Source: Allosphingosinicella sp. (GTDB lineage Bacteria; Pseudomonadota; Alphaproteobacteria; Sphingomonadales; Sphingomonadaceae). Taken from it: DNA of 64,000 bases. Of this stretch, positions 9,183 to 19,520 are shown in pieces; the stretch's first letter is position 1; every line of letters starts with the position of its first letter. The translations under genes and the position numbers were made by a program. The notes below the pieces were generated by a model that was given only the letters and a program-made list of their open reading frames with translations, was not told the origin of the DNA and made no database searches. The stretch covers positions 31,694 to 95,693 of the forward strand of contig JAUJOJ010000011.1 in the NCBI GenBank assembly GCA_030447665.1. The letters are read 5' to 3'.

Positions 9183-9851
9183 TCAGAAGAAAGCCGCAAA
9201 GAGGCCCAGGATCGCCCGGACGGGCGGGACGACGATCCGCTCCACGATGTTCGCATCGGGCGCGATCATCGGCAGGATGACGAGCAGGAAGATGACGAGC
9301 GGAAAGCCGAAGCGGGCGATGCTCTGGTAGCCCGGCAGCAGCCGGCGCGGCAGCAATCCTTCGACGACATGGCCGCCGTCGAAGGGCGGGATCGGCAGCA
9401 GGTTGAAGACGCCGAGGAAGACGTTGATCAGCAGGAAATTCTGCAGGTTGGCCAGAAGGAACTGCGTTCCGAACGATTGCGGCAGCGGCGCGGCCATCGC
9501 CATCAAGGCGAGGCCGAGGGCGGCGAGGAGCGCGAGCAGGAAGTTCATTCCCGGCCCGGCAATCGCGACCAGCATCATGTGGAGGCGGGCTTCCGCAGGC
9601 GGCTGGCGACCACGGGCACGGGCTTGGCCCAGCCGAAGATCGGCGCCCCGGCGATCGCGAGCACCATCGGCAGCGCGACGGTGCCGACCGGATCGACATG
9701 CTTGATCGGATTGGGGCTCAGGCGGCCGCGGGCTCGCAGTGGGATCGCCGAACGCATTCGCCACCCAGCCGTGCGAGATTTCGTGGAACACGATCGCGAA
9801 GACGAGCGGGATCAGCCAGGTGGCGATCCGGAAGAGGAGATTATCTTCCAA
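9183..9851 (-). CDS. M50 (site-2-type) membrane metalloprotease, two compensating frameshifts
   Basis: A polytopic membrane zinc protease of the short rhomboid/YwhC-like M50 branch. The zinc motif HEISH lies in the first hydrophobic segment (about residues 23-27), and the second active-site motif is NLLPIPPFDGGH near residue 150. Between about 9595 and 9745 the protein is out of frame. The neighbouring frame supplies GRLSPNPIKHVDPVGTVALP and APIFGWAKPVPV, exactly the expected central region, so two compensating indels are present. Start is TTG, overlapping the end of the upstream GNAT gene by 11 bases. Substrate unknown. Confidence 0.85.
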   Translation of the reverse strand: MEDNLLFRIATWLIPLVFAIVFHEISHGWVANAFGDPTASPRPPEPQSDQACRSGRHRRAADGARDRRGADLRLGQARARGRQPPAEARLHMMLVAIAGPGMNFLLALLAALGLALMAMAAPLPQSFGTQFLLANLQNFLLINVFLGVFNLLPIPPFDGGHVVEGLLPRRLLPGYQSIARFGFPLVIFLLVILPMIAPDANIVERIVVPPVRAILGLFAAFF

Positions 9852-10383
9852 GTTGCCACCGCCACTCGTCGGCCAGGATCGAGAAAAGAACCGTATCGCG
9901 GACGTGGCCGGTCCAGGTGATGCGATCCTGCCGCAGGAGGCCTTCGCGCACCCCGCCGATCTTGCTCATCGCCGCTTGGGAGCGTGTGTTGCGGGCATCG
10001 ACCCGAAACTCGATCCGCCGGTAGCCGCAGGCTATGGCCCGGCCGATCATCAGGTCCTTGATGCGGCTGTTGAAGCCGGTGCCACGGAGATCCGGCACAT
10101 AATAGGTATTGCCGATCTCGAGCACGCCCCGCTCCGGCTCGATGCCCAGATAGGCGCTCATTCCGGCAATCCGCTCGCCATTGAAGATCGCGAACGGCTG
10201 CCAGTTCGGCCTGGCCAGCAGAAGGCTGAAGCTCCGGTCGAAATGCTCCGGATCGAACGAGACGGCGTAGAGCCGCCATATGTCCTGGTCCAGCGCGCAG
10301 GCCTCCCCCAGTGCTTCACGGTGCGATTCGGCGAGCGGATCGAGCCGCACGTCGCCCTCCCGCATCGGATCGGCGAGGTTCAC
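9841..10383 (-). CDS. GNAT acetyltransferase (RimJ/RimL-like)
   Basis: A 180-residue GNAT-fold acetyltransferase resembling the RimJ/RimL group. It has [14 protein letters not shown] at the N-terminus, [20 protein letters not shown] in the acetyl-CoA region and [21 protein letters not shown] near the C-terminus, typical of N-terminal protein or amino-acid acetylases. GTG start overlapping the rbfA stop (GTGA). Target unknown; RimJ/RimL relatives modify ribosomal protein N-termini, and its place in a translation operon is compatible with that. Confidence 0.85.
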   Translation of the reverse strand: MNLADPMREGDVRLDPLAESHREALGEACALDQDIWRLYAVSFDPEHFDRSFSLLLARPNWQPFAIFNGERIAGMSAYLGIEPERGVLEIGNTYYVPDLRGTGFNSRIKDLMIGRAIACGYRRIEFRVDARNTRSQAAMSKIGGVREGLLRQDRITWTGHVRDTVLFSILADEWRWQLGR

Positions 10384-10780
10384 TCCTCTTCGCTTGGCCG
10401 AAGGTCCTGCGCCACTTTCGGAGCGCGCAGCAGGCGATCGATATGGCTGCCTTCATCGAAGCTCTCGTCGGCGAGGAATTTGAGCTTCGCCGCATATTTG
10501 GTGTTCACCCGGGAGGCGACCGAGCGCTGCAGATAGGCGGTGTTGGTCCGAAGCGCCTTCAGCACCTCGGCCTCGTCGGCGCCGAGCAGCGGCTTCACGA
10601 ACACGGTCGCGTGCCGGAGGTCGGGCGACATCCTCACTTCGGTGACGGAGACGCTGTGGCTGGCGAGGACATCGTCATGCACCTCGCCGCGCATCAGGAT
10701 ATCGGACAAGGCATGGCGCACCTGCTCGCCGACGCGGAGCAGGCGGACCGACCTCCTTCAGGGCTTTCGTTGCGATGCAT
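10380..10780 (-). CDS. rbfA: Ribosome-binding factor A (frameshift near N-terminus)
   Basis: A 30S maturation factor binding helix 1 of 16S rRNA. From 10721 the frame reads [14 protein letters not shown] and then [19 protein letters not shown], with the KH-like fold and an acidic tail. The first residues ([11 protein letters not shown], from ATG at 10780) are in another frame; one inserted base near 10747 joins them to [15 protein letters not shown], the normal RbfA N-terminus. GAGG precedes that ATG. It lies between infB and a GNAT gene. Confidence 0.9.
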
Positions 10781-10803
10781 AGGGGACCTCGGCGCCGGAT
10801 GCC

Positions 10804-10824
10804 CATGCAAGTACCACTTGCATG
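10804..10824. promoter_or_regulatory. 9-bp inverted repeat between infB and rbfA
   Basis: CATGCAAGT-ACC-ACTTGCATG, a perfect palindrome with a 3-base loop in the 50-base infB-rbfA gap. No T-run follows, so it is not a standard terminator; an mRNA processing hairpin is possible. Confidence 0.35.
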
Positions 10825-10830
10825 GGGTGC

Positions 10831-13356
10831 TTACAGCGTCCGCTCGCGCTCCTCGACCTCGAAGACCTCGAGATGGTCGCCGGCCTTGATATCGTTCGTA
10901 TCGGCGAGGAGCACACCGCATTCGAGGCCTGCACGGACCTCGGCGACATCGTCCTTGAAACGGCGCAGCGAGGAGATGGTCGTTTTGGAAACGATGACAT
11001 CCGCGCGGGTGAGCCGGGCATGCAGGCCCTTGCGGATGACGCCTTCGAGCACCAGCAGGCCAGCGGCCTTGTCCTTCTTGCCGGCGGGAAGACTTCCTTC
11101 ACCTCGGCGCGGCCGAGCACGGTCTCGATCATCTCCGGCCCAAGCTCGCCCGCCATCGCCGACTTCACCCAATCGGTGAGGTGGTAGATGACGTCGTAGT
11201 AGCGGAACTCGACCTTGTTGCGCTCCGCGACTTCGCGAGCCTTGGCGTTCGGGCGGACGTTGAAGCCGATGATCGGCGCGCCCGAAGCCGAGGCGAGGAT
11301 CACATCGCTCTCCGTGATGGCACCTACGCCGGCGTGGAGGATCCGGGCCCTGATGTCCTCCGTCGAGATGCGGTTGACGGCGCTGACGATCGCTTCGGCG
11401 GAACCCTGCACGTCGGCCTTGACGACCAGCGGGAATTCCATGGTCTGGCTCGACTTCGAGGCGAACATGTTCTCGAGGCTGACGGGAGCGCTGGTGGTGC
11501 GCTTCCGATCGAGCAGGGTCTGGCGATATTCCGCGACCTCGCGGGCACGTGCCTCGTTCTCGACGACCGTCAAGGTGTCGCCCGCGGAGGGAACGCCCGA
11601 CAGGCCGAGCACTTCGACCGGAACCGAAGGACCAGCCTCCTTCACCTGCTTGCCCTTGTCGTCGATCATCGCCCGGACCTTGCCGGAGATGGCGCCGACA
11701 ACGAAGATGTCGCCGACCTTCAAGGTGCCGCGCTGGACGAGCACGGTGGCGAGCGGACCGCGGCCCTTGTCGAGCTTGGCTTCGACGACGGTGCCTTCCG
11801 CGGCGCGGCTCGGGTTCGCCTTCAGCTCCAGGATCTCGGCCTGCAGATGGAGCGCCTCAAGCAGCCCGTCGAGATTGGTCTTCTTGAGCGCCGAAACTTC
11901 AACATCCTGAACGTCACCGCCCAGATCCTCGACCACGATCTCATGCTGCAGCAGCTCCTCGCGGACCCGCTGCGCACGGGCGCCTTCCTTGTCGATCTTG
12001 TTGATCGCGACGATCATCGGCACGCCGGCCGCTTTGGTATGGTTGATCGCCTCCACCGTCTGCGGCTTGAGGCCGTCATCGGCCGCCACGACCAGCACGA
12101 CGATGTCGGTCACGTTGGCGCCTCGCTGCCGCATTTCGGTGAAGGCCTCGTGGCCCGGCGTATCGAGGAAGGTGATCTTCGACTTGTCGGGCAGGCTCAC
12201 CTGATAGGCGCCGATATGCTGGGTGATGCCGCCGGCCTCGCCGGAGACGACGTTGGCGCCGCGGATCGCGTCGAGCAGCGAGGTCTTGCCGTGATCGACA
12301 TGGCCCATGATCGTGACGACCGGCGGGCGCGGCTGCAGCGTCTCGGACGGATCGACATCGGCCTCAACCTGAATGTCGACATCCGATTCGCTGACGCGAA
12401 CGATGCGGTGGCCGAATTCCTCGATCAGCAGCTCCGCCGTATCCTGGTCGATCGTCTCGTTGATCGTGACGGGCGTGCCCATTTGAACAGCGACTTCACG
12501 AGGTCGGCGCCGCGCTCGGCCATGCGATTGGCGAGCTCCTGAACGGTGATCGCTTCCGGCACCACCACGTCGCGGACCTGCTTGGCCGACGGGCCCGACT
12601 GCATATGGGCGCGCTTTTCCTTTTCACGGGCGCGCTTCAGAGCGGCCAGCGAGCGGGCACGGGCGCCGCCCTCGTCGTCGAGCGCGCGAGTGACGGTGAG
12701 CTTGCCCGATTGGCGGCGGTCGTCGCCGCCACGGGGGCCGCGGGCGGGCGCGCCGGCGGCTCGGGCCGCTTGACGGGCGTGAATCCGCGCGGCGCCGGCC
12801 TGGCGGGGCGGCGCTCGTCGGTCTGCTCGGTCGACTGGGCGGGCGCATCCTGCGCCTGGGGCTCGGCGGCGGCGCGTGCGGCCTCTTCGGCGGCGCGGCG
12901 CGCCTCTTCCTCGGCACGAAGGCGGCTTCTTCCTCGGCGCGGCGATTCTCTTCGGCGCGGCGGCGCTCGTCCTCGGTCGCTTCCAGGGCCTGCTTGTCCT
13001 CGCGGCGGCGGGCCTCCTCGAGCGCGTTCATGCGCGCTTCGTCGGCCTCGCGAAGCAGGCGCTCCTGAATTTCGCGGCGAGATGCAGCGTCGTTCAGCGG
13101 GCGCTGCGCCGGCTTGGGCGCTGCAGGCTCGGGCGCGCGAGCAACAGGGGCGGGCGCGGGCTGCGGGCGCCTCCTCCACCCGGGGTGCCTCGGCTTCGCC
13201 GGGACGGCCGAGGATGCGGCGCTTCTTCACCTCCACGACGACGGTGTTCGACCGTCCATGGCTGAAGCTCTGCTTCACCTTGCCCGTTTCCACGGTGCGC
13301 TTCAGGCCCAGCGGCGCGCGCGCTCCCAGTTTCGGCTTTTCTGACGTCTCGCTCAT
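10831..13356 (-). CDS. infB: Translation initiation factor IF-2 (several frameshifts)
   Basis: The GTPase that delivers initiator tRNA. It starts [20 protein letters not shown], followed by a charged Glu/Arg/Ala-rich N-terminal region, an IF2_N segment ([20 protein letters not shown]), the G domain ([20 protein letters not shown]), two beta-barrel domains and the fMet-tRNA-binding C-terminus ending EVEERERTL. Frame breaks occur near 13165, 12915, 12745, 12486 and 11090. The last two are clear homopolymer losses: AAAATGG read as AAATGG, and CCCC read as CCC. An essential gene cannot be this broken, so sequence error is likely. Confidence 0.93.
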
Positions 13357-13357
13357 A

Positions 13358-14164
13358 CTATCCTTCGTATCCATCCACAGCCGAAGCGCCCGGCGCACCC
13401 GCCGGCCTGGCGCTAAGCCCCTCATCCGGTCCGATAAAAGCCCGCCACCGATCGATCGCGTGACGCACACGCGATGCGGCAGCCGGGTCGATCAAGGCGA
13501 CATGTACCACATTCTGCCGCCCCAGCGCCAACGACAATATGGCCCTTTCCGCTGGAAAAACCAGTCCTTGGGCCTCGCCGCCATCGACCCGCGCGCCAAC
13601 CCGGAGCGCCTGATCGAGCTTGCGGTTGCCGTCCTCCCCCGCATCGGCGGCATGGATGAGCAGGTGGACCGCGCCGCGGCGAAGCGCGACCTCGATCTTC
13701 TCGCTGCCGGTGAGGAGCGTGCCGGCACGCGCTTCGAGGCCGAGCCGATCGAGCGCGGCCTGGCGGAGCGCGCCTTCGATCCGCGCGCCGAGATCGGCGG
13801 GAATGACGAGGTCGCCGGTCTTGAACGCCCGCGACAGCGCGGCCTTGAGCTTGCCCTTGGCTTGAGCAGCTTCAAGCGTCCGGCGATCGACGCCGATCCA
13901 GGCGCCGCGACCCGGCGCCTTGGCGCGAACGTCGGGCGCGACCTGCCCGTCCGGCCCCAGAGCCAGACGAATCAGATCGTCACGCGCCTCATGCTCCCCC
14001 GAAAGGATGCACTTGCGCTCCGCGACGTGAGAGCCCCTCAAAGCCTCCCCCCCTTTGAAGGGAGGGGTTGGGGGTGGGTAAGCAGCGGCGGGGGCTCGAT
14101 GCCCTCGTCGGTGCTGCCGCAGCCATCGCAAAGTCTTTGTAGGCGCGCGGACGCGCGCACCCAC
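13358..14164 (-). CDS. ylxR: YlxR (DUF448) RNA-binding protein with L7Ae-like C-terminus; N-terminus disturbed by repeat
   Basis: The conserved YlxR core is clear: [20 protein letters not shown], then [11 protein letters not shown] (about residues 85-95 from the assigned start). A second domain of about 100 residues resembles the L7Ae-type fold often fused to DUF448 in alphaproteobacteria. The gene sits between nusA and infB as usual. Its true start is unclear. The 5' part (residues up to about 42) is encoded by a family D repeat, and the only starts are a GTG at 14164 inside the repeat and a TTG near 14038. Two bases separate its stop from the infB start. Confidence 0.8.
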   Translation of the reverse strand: MGARVRAPTKTLRWLRQHRRGHRAPAAAYPPPTPPFKGGEALRGSHVAERKCILSGEHEARDDLIRLALGPDGQVAPDVRAKAPGRGAWIGVDRRTLEAAQAKGKLKAALSRAFKTGDLVIPADLGARIEGALRQAALDRLGLEARAGTLLTGSEKIEVALRRGAVHLLIHAADAGEDGNRKLDQALRVGARVDGGEAQGLVFPAERAILSLALGRQNVVHVALIDPAAASRVRHAIDRWRAFIGPDEGLSARPAGAPGASAVDGYEG

Positions 14165-14215
14165 CCCTGCCCCTCCCTTCCCAGGGAGGGGTCGTCCTGC
14201 CGTTCCTTACACTCA
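14041..14215. repeat. Family D repeat at the nusA/ylxR junction
   Basis: A long imperfect palindrome. CCCCCTTTGAAGGGAGGGG and TTGGGGGTGGGT on one side pair with ACCCACCCCTGCCCCTCCC on the other, around a centre containing GGGGGCTCGATGCC. The same centre occurs in the bioB copy at 37891-38026. Confidence 0.75.
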
Positions 14216-14220
14216 GCCGC

Positions 14221-15860
14221 TCATTGGGAGGTTTCCGCAACCGCGTCCTCCCCCTGGGCCGCCGGGGCCTCATCCTCGAACCAGTGGGCGCGGGCGGCCA
14301 TGATGATCTCGTTGCCCTGCTCGTCCGAAAGGCCATATTCGGCAAGGATGCCGCCCTTGTCCTCGGGCCGGTTGTTCTCGCGCTGGCGGCGCTGCTCCGG
14401 CCGCTTCTTCTGGACGAGCTCGTCGGTGGCGAGATCGGCCAGATCGTCGAGCGTCTTGATGCCGGCCTTGCCGAGCGTCACCAGCATCGCCTCGGTGAGA
14501 TAGGGCATCTCGGCAAGCTCGTCCTCGACGCCCAATGCGCGGCGTTCCTCGCGGGCGGCCTCCTCGCGCCGGTCCAGCGCTTCCTGCGCGCGGCTCTGCA
14601 GCTCGGCGGCGAGCTCCTCGTCGAAGCCTTCGATCGAGGCGATCTCGTCGGCCTCGACATAGGCGACCTCCTCGAGCGCGCCGAAGCCTTCGGCCACCAG
14701 CAGCTGGGCCAGCGTCTCGTCGACGTCGAGCTCGTTCTGGAACATCTCGGAGCGCTCGATGAATTCGCGCTGGCGCTTCTCGCTCGCATCGGCTTCGGTC
14801 ATGATGTCGATCGCCGAGCCGGTGAGCTGGCTGGCGAGCCGGACATTCTGGCCGCGCCGGCCGATGGCGAGGCTGAGCTGGTCGTCGGGCACCACCACTT
14901 CGATCCGGCTCTCTTCCTCGTCGATCACGACGCGGGCGACCGTCGCCGGCTGCAGCGCGTTGACGACGAAGGTGGCGAGGTCCTCGGACCAGGGGATGAT
15001 GTCGATCTTCTCGCCCTGCATCTCCTGGACGACCGCCTGGACGCGGCTGCCCTTCATGCCGACGCAGGCGCCGACCGGATCGATCGAGCTGTCGTGGCTG
15101 ATCACGCCGATCTTGGCGCGGCTGCCGGGATCGCGCGCGGCCGCCTTGATCTCGATGATGCCGTCGTAAATCTCCGGCACTTCCTGCGCGAACAGCTTCT
15201 TCATGAAATCGGGGTGCGCGCGGCTCAAGAAGATCTGCGGACCGCGGTTCTCGCGGCGCACCGAGAGGATCAGCGAGCGGACGCGGTCGCCGACGCGAAC
15301 CACCTCGCGCGGGATCTGCTGGTCGCGGCGGATGACGCCCTCGGCGCGGCCGAGATCGACGACAACGTGGCCGAATTCGACCCGCTTGACGACGCCGGTG
15401 ATGATCTCGCCGGCGCGGTCCTTGAACTCCTCATGTTGCCGCTCGCGCTCGGCATCGCGGACCTTCTGGAAGATCACCTGCTTGGCGGCCTGCGCTGCGA
15501 TTCGGCCGAACTCGATCGGGGGCAGCGGATCGACGATGTAATCGCCGACGACCGCGCCGGGCTGCAGCTTCTGCGCGTCGTCCAGGCTCACCTGCTTGAA
15601 ATAATCGTCGACCTGATCGACCACCTCGACGACGCGCCACAGGCGAAGGTCGCCCGACTGGGGATCGAGCTTGGCGCGGATGTCGTTCTCGGCGCCGTAG
15701 CGCGCGCGGGCGGCGCGCTGGATCGCGTCCTCCATCGCCTCGATGACGATGCCGCGGTCAATCAGCTTCTCGCGGCGACGCTGTCGGCGATCGCGATGAG
15801 CTCGGCCTTGTTGGCGGAAACGGCGCCTGGAGCGCTCGGATTGGCGGCGGTGGTAGCCAT
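14221..15860 (-). CDS. nusA: Transcription termination/antitermination factor NusA (one frameshift)
   Basis: An RNA polymerase-associated elongation factor. The start is ATG at 15860 (MATTAANPSAPGAVSANKAE). The frame breaks near 15775 (GTCGCCGCGAG); adding one C gives VARE and continues into MEDAIQRAARARYGAENDI. S1 (about 135-200), two KH domains (GMKGSRVQAVV, GRRGQNVRLAS) and the acidic helix-hairpin-helix repeats of the C-terminus follow. Total about 546 residues, normal for alphaproteobacteria. It directly follows rimP. Confidence 0.95.
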
Positions 15861-15861
15861 T

Positions 15862-16425
15862 CTAGTCTTCCTCTACTTTGATCTGATCCGCGCCTCCGAA
15901 CTGAGCGGAGATCCGGTCTCTTCCTCGATTTGGCGGATGCCTTGATGAGTTTGTCGGTCATGACGAGCTTGGCGGAATGGATGAGGCCGAACGGAAGCCG
16001 CGTGGCCCCCAGCCCCTGCACGTCGATCAGAACTTCCTCGCCCTCGGCGCCGGCGAGGTCGCCGGTGAATTGCTTGCGGCCGTCCAGCTTCTCGGCGAGC
16101 ACGATCCTGGCCTCCTGCCCTTCCAGTCCTCGAAATCCTTGAGGCGGGTCAGCGGCCGATCGATCCCGGGCGAGCTCACTTCCAGCCGATAGGCGCCGGC
16201 GATCGGGTCGTGGCCTTCGGCTTCCATCGTGTCGAGGATCTGCGAGAGGCGGCGCGACAGCCGCGCGCAATCGTCGAGCGTCAGCTGGCGCGTCTCGGGC
16301 CGCTCGGCCATGATCTGAAGCGTCGGATCCGAGGTTCCGCCCATCATCTTGACGCGCACGAGATCGAGGCCCTCGGCTTGCGCCTCGGTTTCGATCAGTT
16401 CGGTCAATGCGGCGAAATCCGCCAT
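15862..16425 (-). CDS. rimP: Ribosome maturation factor RimP (at least two frameshifts)
   Basis: A 30S assembly factor. It starts [20 protein letters not shown], has [18 protein letters not shown] and [20 protein letters not shown], then breaks near 16110. The next frame continues [10 protein letters not shown] with a plausible C-terminal SH3-like domain. A second break near 15930 is needed to reach the likely end [16 protein letters not shown]-stop, whose TAG is one base before the nusA ATG. First gene of the rimP-nusA-ylxR-infB operon. Confidence 0.88.
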
Positions 16426-16522
16426 CCGCTCTCCAAAGATAGTTGCCCGGACGCATCCCGGCGCCGCCGGCCCCGTCCCCGGGACCAGCCTCAACGTCTA
16501 ACGATGTCGAGAAAGGCACCGG

Positions 16523-17142
16523 CTATATAGGCCCGCGCGGGGCTCGGAGCAAGCGGATTAGCGCGATCCCCAGGGCGGGGGCGGCGCTGCAACCGGCCCG
16601 GGTGAGGTCGAACTCCACCCGGAAGAAGCGGCCGGGGCGGCGAAGCTCGTAAGCGAAAGCGCGGCCGGGTTCGGCCTCCATCGCCCAGACATTCTGGGTC
16701 GAGGCAGCGATATTCTCCCGCACGAACAGTGCCTTTCGAAAACTGATCTGCCGGGAATGCTTGGCGTACGGCGGCTGCCCTCGCCGAGCGTGTCGCCGCC
16801 ATATTGGGTGAGCTTGTCCTCGCTGCCGTCCTCATGTCGATGGTCGTGCTTGAGGCGGAGACCTGCCCCGGTGCGGGTGATCACCCAGGTTCGGGAGCGG
16901 TCCTCGCCGACATGGAACGGAATACGGATCTCGTCCGCGGAGCAGTCGCGCACGTGCATGACCAGAGACTTGCCGGCAAAGGCGGCGTCCGCCTCCACCG
17001 GCGGACTGGCGATACGCCCCGCAAAGGCTTTGCCGCACAAGCTCGACAGGCGGGCGAAGAATCGATCCTGCGCGGATGGCGGGGACGCCGCGGTGGCGCA
17101 CCCCGCGAGCGCGAGCACCAGGAGGAGGGCAGACCGCTTCAT
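16523..17142 (-). CDS. Lipoprotein of unknown function (two frameshifts)
   Basis: It starts MKRSALLLVLALAGCATAA, a clear lipoprotein signal with lipobox LAGC. The mature part has two conserved-looking cysteines (SSLCGKAF, HVRDCSADE) and a motif TRTGAGLRLKHDHRHEDGSE. After GGDTLGEG the frame shifts twice within about 60 bases; the pieces AVRQAFPADQFSK and FVRENIAASTQNVWAMEAEP are evidently one continuous segment, ending with a hydrophobic stretch at 16523. It appears to be a cell-envelope protein. No named family recognised. Confidence 0.7.
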
Positions 17143-17325
17143 GACTGCAACGCTAAAACGAATGGCGACGGCGCGCGAGTGCCTTTTGCGCGGCCCGGAT
17201 CCGGATCGCGGTTCCGAGCGAGAGGAAAGAACGGATCGGGAGGGCTCGTGGACACGCGACTGTCGGTTGACTGAACTCCGCATTCGTCCAAATGCTGGTT
17301 GCGGATGAAAACCAAAAAGGAGGTA

Positions 17326-18508
17326 ATGATGCGGCCCTGTTTGCTTGCGCTTCCAGCCCTGCTGCTCGCCGGCTGCAACGGCTTTGGCGGGGAATCGCCC
17401 GCGGAGATAGCGCCGCTCCTGCAGCCACGGCCACGGCCGCGGCTGCGGCCACCGGCCAAGGCTTCGCCATCGCTCCCGTCGCCCAGTATGCGGAACCCTG
17501 GGCGATGACCTTTCTGCCCGACGGCCACTTCCTCGTGACGGAAAAGCGCGGACGGCTGCGGCTGGAACGCCCGCTCGGTGGGCAAGCGAACGGCAACGCC
17601 ATCGTCGTCGAAGGCGTGCCGGCAGTCGATTATGGCGGCCAGGGCGGCCTTGGCGACGTGATCCTCCACCCTCGCTTCGCCAGCAACGGCCTCGTCTATT
17701 TGAGCTGGGCCGAAGCCGGTCCCGGCGACACGCGGGGCGCCGCCGTGGGCCGCGGCCGACTGGTCCATGACGGCAGCCGCGCCGCCTGGAGGGCTTCACC
17801 ACCATCTGGCGGCAGGGGACAAGGTCGTGGGGCGCGGCCATTTCGGCCATCGGCTCGCCTTCGCGCCCGACGGCAAGCTCTATATTTCCAACGGCGAGCG
17901 GGAGAAATTCGATCCCGCCCAGGACATGAGCGCAACGCTCGGCAAGATCGTGCGCCTCAACGACGACGGCTCGGTGCCCACCGACAATCCCTTCGCCAAA
18001 AGCGGCGGCGCTGCCGCGCAAATCTGGTCGCTCGGGCATCGCAACATCCTCGGCCTTGCCTTCGACGGACGGGGCCAACTCTGGGTCGCCGAAATGGGCC
18101 CCAAGGGCGGCGACGAGTTCAACCGGATCGAGCGCGGCTCCAATTACGGCTATCCGATCGTCTCCAACGGCAGCCATTATGACGGCCGCGACATTCCCGA
18201 CCACCCGACCAGGCCCGAATTCAACGCGCCCGAAATCAACTGGAACGCTCTCTCTCCCGCCGGCCTGATGATCTATTCCGGCAGGCTGTTTCCGCAGTGG
18301 CGCGGCAACGCGTTCGTGGGCGGCGCTTTCCGGGAAGACTTTGGTCCGGGTCCAGATCAGCGGCACGACCGCGCGCGAAGCCGAGCGCTGGGACATGGGG
18401 GCCCGCATTCGCGAGGTGGAGCAGGGCCCGGACGGAGCCATTTACGTGCTGGAGGACCAGCGCGCGGGCGCAGGCGGACGGCTGCTGCGGCTGACGCCGC
18501 GCGGCTAA
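17326..18508 (+). CDS. PQQ-dependent aldose/glucose-type sugar dehydrogenase, lipoprotein (several frameshifts)
   Basis: A six-bladed beta-propeller quinoprotein of the soluble glucose dehydrogenase/YliI family, exported and lipid-anchored. Start [19 protein letters not shown] with lipobox LAGC and an excellent AGGAGGT ribosome binding site. Family signatures: [71 protein letters not shown] and NYGYP. Frame breaks near 17400, 17775, 17815 and 18340 split the gene. The terminal segment [15 protein letters not shown] up to RLLRLTPRG is in yet another frame. It oxidises aldoses in the periplasm, passing electrons through PQQ (family knowledge). Confidence 0.85.
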
Positions 18509-18552
18509 GCAGCAATTCGTTGAATGTGTCACGATGTCGGCCCCACACACCG

Positions 18553-18637
18553 TTCGCCCTGAGCCTGTCGAAGGGCTGCCCTTCACTTTCTGCAGAAGGA
18601 AAAGCAGGGCTTCGACAGGCTCAGCCCGAACGGCGAC
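18553..18637. repeat. Interspersed inverted repeat, family F
   Basis: CGTTCGCCCTGAGCCTGTCG ... CGACAGGCTCAGCCCGAACG; the two arms pair perfectly over about 12 bases around a loop of some 40 bases. This is a repeat type widely seen in proteobacterial intergenic DNA. Confidence 0.7.
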
Positions 18638-18685
18638 GGGATAAGCCTTCATTCGTGAATGTGGCTCGAGCAGGTGAACCCTGCT

Positions 18686-18741
18686 TAGACCTGATCGATT
18701 TGAGCGGTTGGCGCTTCCGAAGCGTGCATCAGGCCCTTTTC
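18686..18741. repeat. Family B repeat (degenerate)
   Basis: CCTGATCGATTTGAGCGG ... GCGCTTCCGAAGCGTGCATC AGG, matching the B copies at 3855 and 63773. With the family F repeat it fills the roughly 300-base gap between the sugar dehydrogenase and trmB; no gene is seen there. Confidence 0.6.
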
Positions 18742-18807
18742 ACACGGCGGCCCTCAGCGGCGCCGAAGCGCTTCATTCAAATCTTCCTGTAGCGGAAATA
18801 CCACACC

Positions 18808-19458
18808 TCATGCCCCGTTGCGGCGAGCCTTGGCTTCGTAGCGAGTCTCAGGCCAGCCGCCGGGGCGGGTGAGGAAGTCGCGGGCGCTTTGTGCAAGCCA
18901 CTCGAAGTCGGTGCGCCGGCTCATGATCATCATCGACCAGCGGCAATAGGTAGGATCGTCGGTGCCCAGCCGGAACTCGCCGCCCGGCTGGAGCTTGGCG
19001 GCCACGAGATCGAGCGGGCCGTGATTGACCATCCGCCGCTTGGCGTGGCGCGCCTTCGGCCAGGGATCGGGGTGGAGGAGGTAGACGAAGCGCAGGGACG
19101 CGTCGGGGAGCCGCTCGAGCACCTCCAGCGCATCGCCCATGTGGAGCCGGACGTTCGGCAGCCGTTGGTCGCGGACGTGCTGGAGCGCGCCGACCACGCC
19201 GTTGAGGAAAGGCTCGCAGCCGATGAAGCCGTGGTCGGGGAGGAGATCGGCGCGGTAGGCGAGATGCTCGCCCGAGCCGAAGCCGATCTCGAAATGGAGC
19301 GGCCGATCCTCGCCGAACAGGGCGCGGGCGTCGATCGGGCCCTCGTCGGGCACGCTGATGGCGGGAAGGAGCTCCTCCAGCAAAGCAGCCTGGCCCTGGC
19401 GCAGCTTGTGCCCGGAGCGGCGGCCGTATAGCCGCCTTATGGTCGTGGGGTCGTTCAC
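18808..19458 (-). CDS. trmB: tRNA (guanine-N7-)-methyltransferase TrmB
   Basis: A 216-residue SAM-dependent enzyme that forms m7G46 in tRNAs. The SAM-binding motif EIGFGSGEHL is at about residues 56-65. The family signature HPDPWPKARHAKRRMVNHGPL, with catalytic Asp, is at about 129-149, and the C-terminal GTDDPTYCRWSM segment is also present. Complete and of usual length. It follows metK on the same strand, with a family C repeat in between; metK supplies its co-substrate. Confidence 0.96.
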   Translation of the reverse strand: MNDPTTIRRLYGRRSGHKLRQGQAALLEELLPAISVPDEGPIDARALFGEDRPLHFEIGFGSGEHLAYRADLLPDHGFIGCEPFLNGVVGALQHVRDQRLPNVRLHMGDALEVLERLPDASLRFVYLLHPDPWPKARHAKRRMVNHGPLDLVAAKLQPGGEFRLGTDDPTYCRWSMMIMSRRTDFEWLAQSARDFLTRPGGWPETRYEAKARRNGA

Positions 19459-19468
19459 CTCGCCGGAC

Positions 19469-19520
19469 CTAGACCAAGATCGTTCCAGGCTGAAGCAGCC
19501 CGAGACGTCAATCTTGCCTA
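19469..19520. repeat. Family C repeat between metK and trmB
   Basis: TAGACCAAGATCGTTCCAGG ... an imperfect right arm ending CAATCTTGCCTA. The metK stop codon (19518-19520) lies in the right end of the element. Confidence 0.7.

Noticed and set aside
11181-12542. A 453-codon frame antisense to infB
   Set aside because: Shadow of the infB G-domain region.
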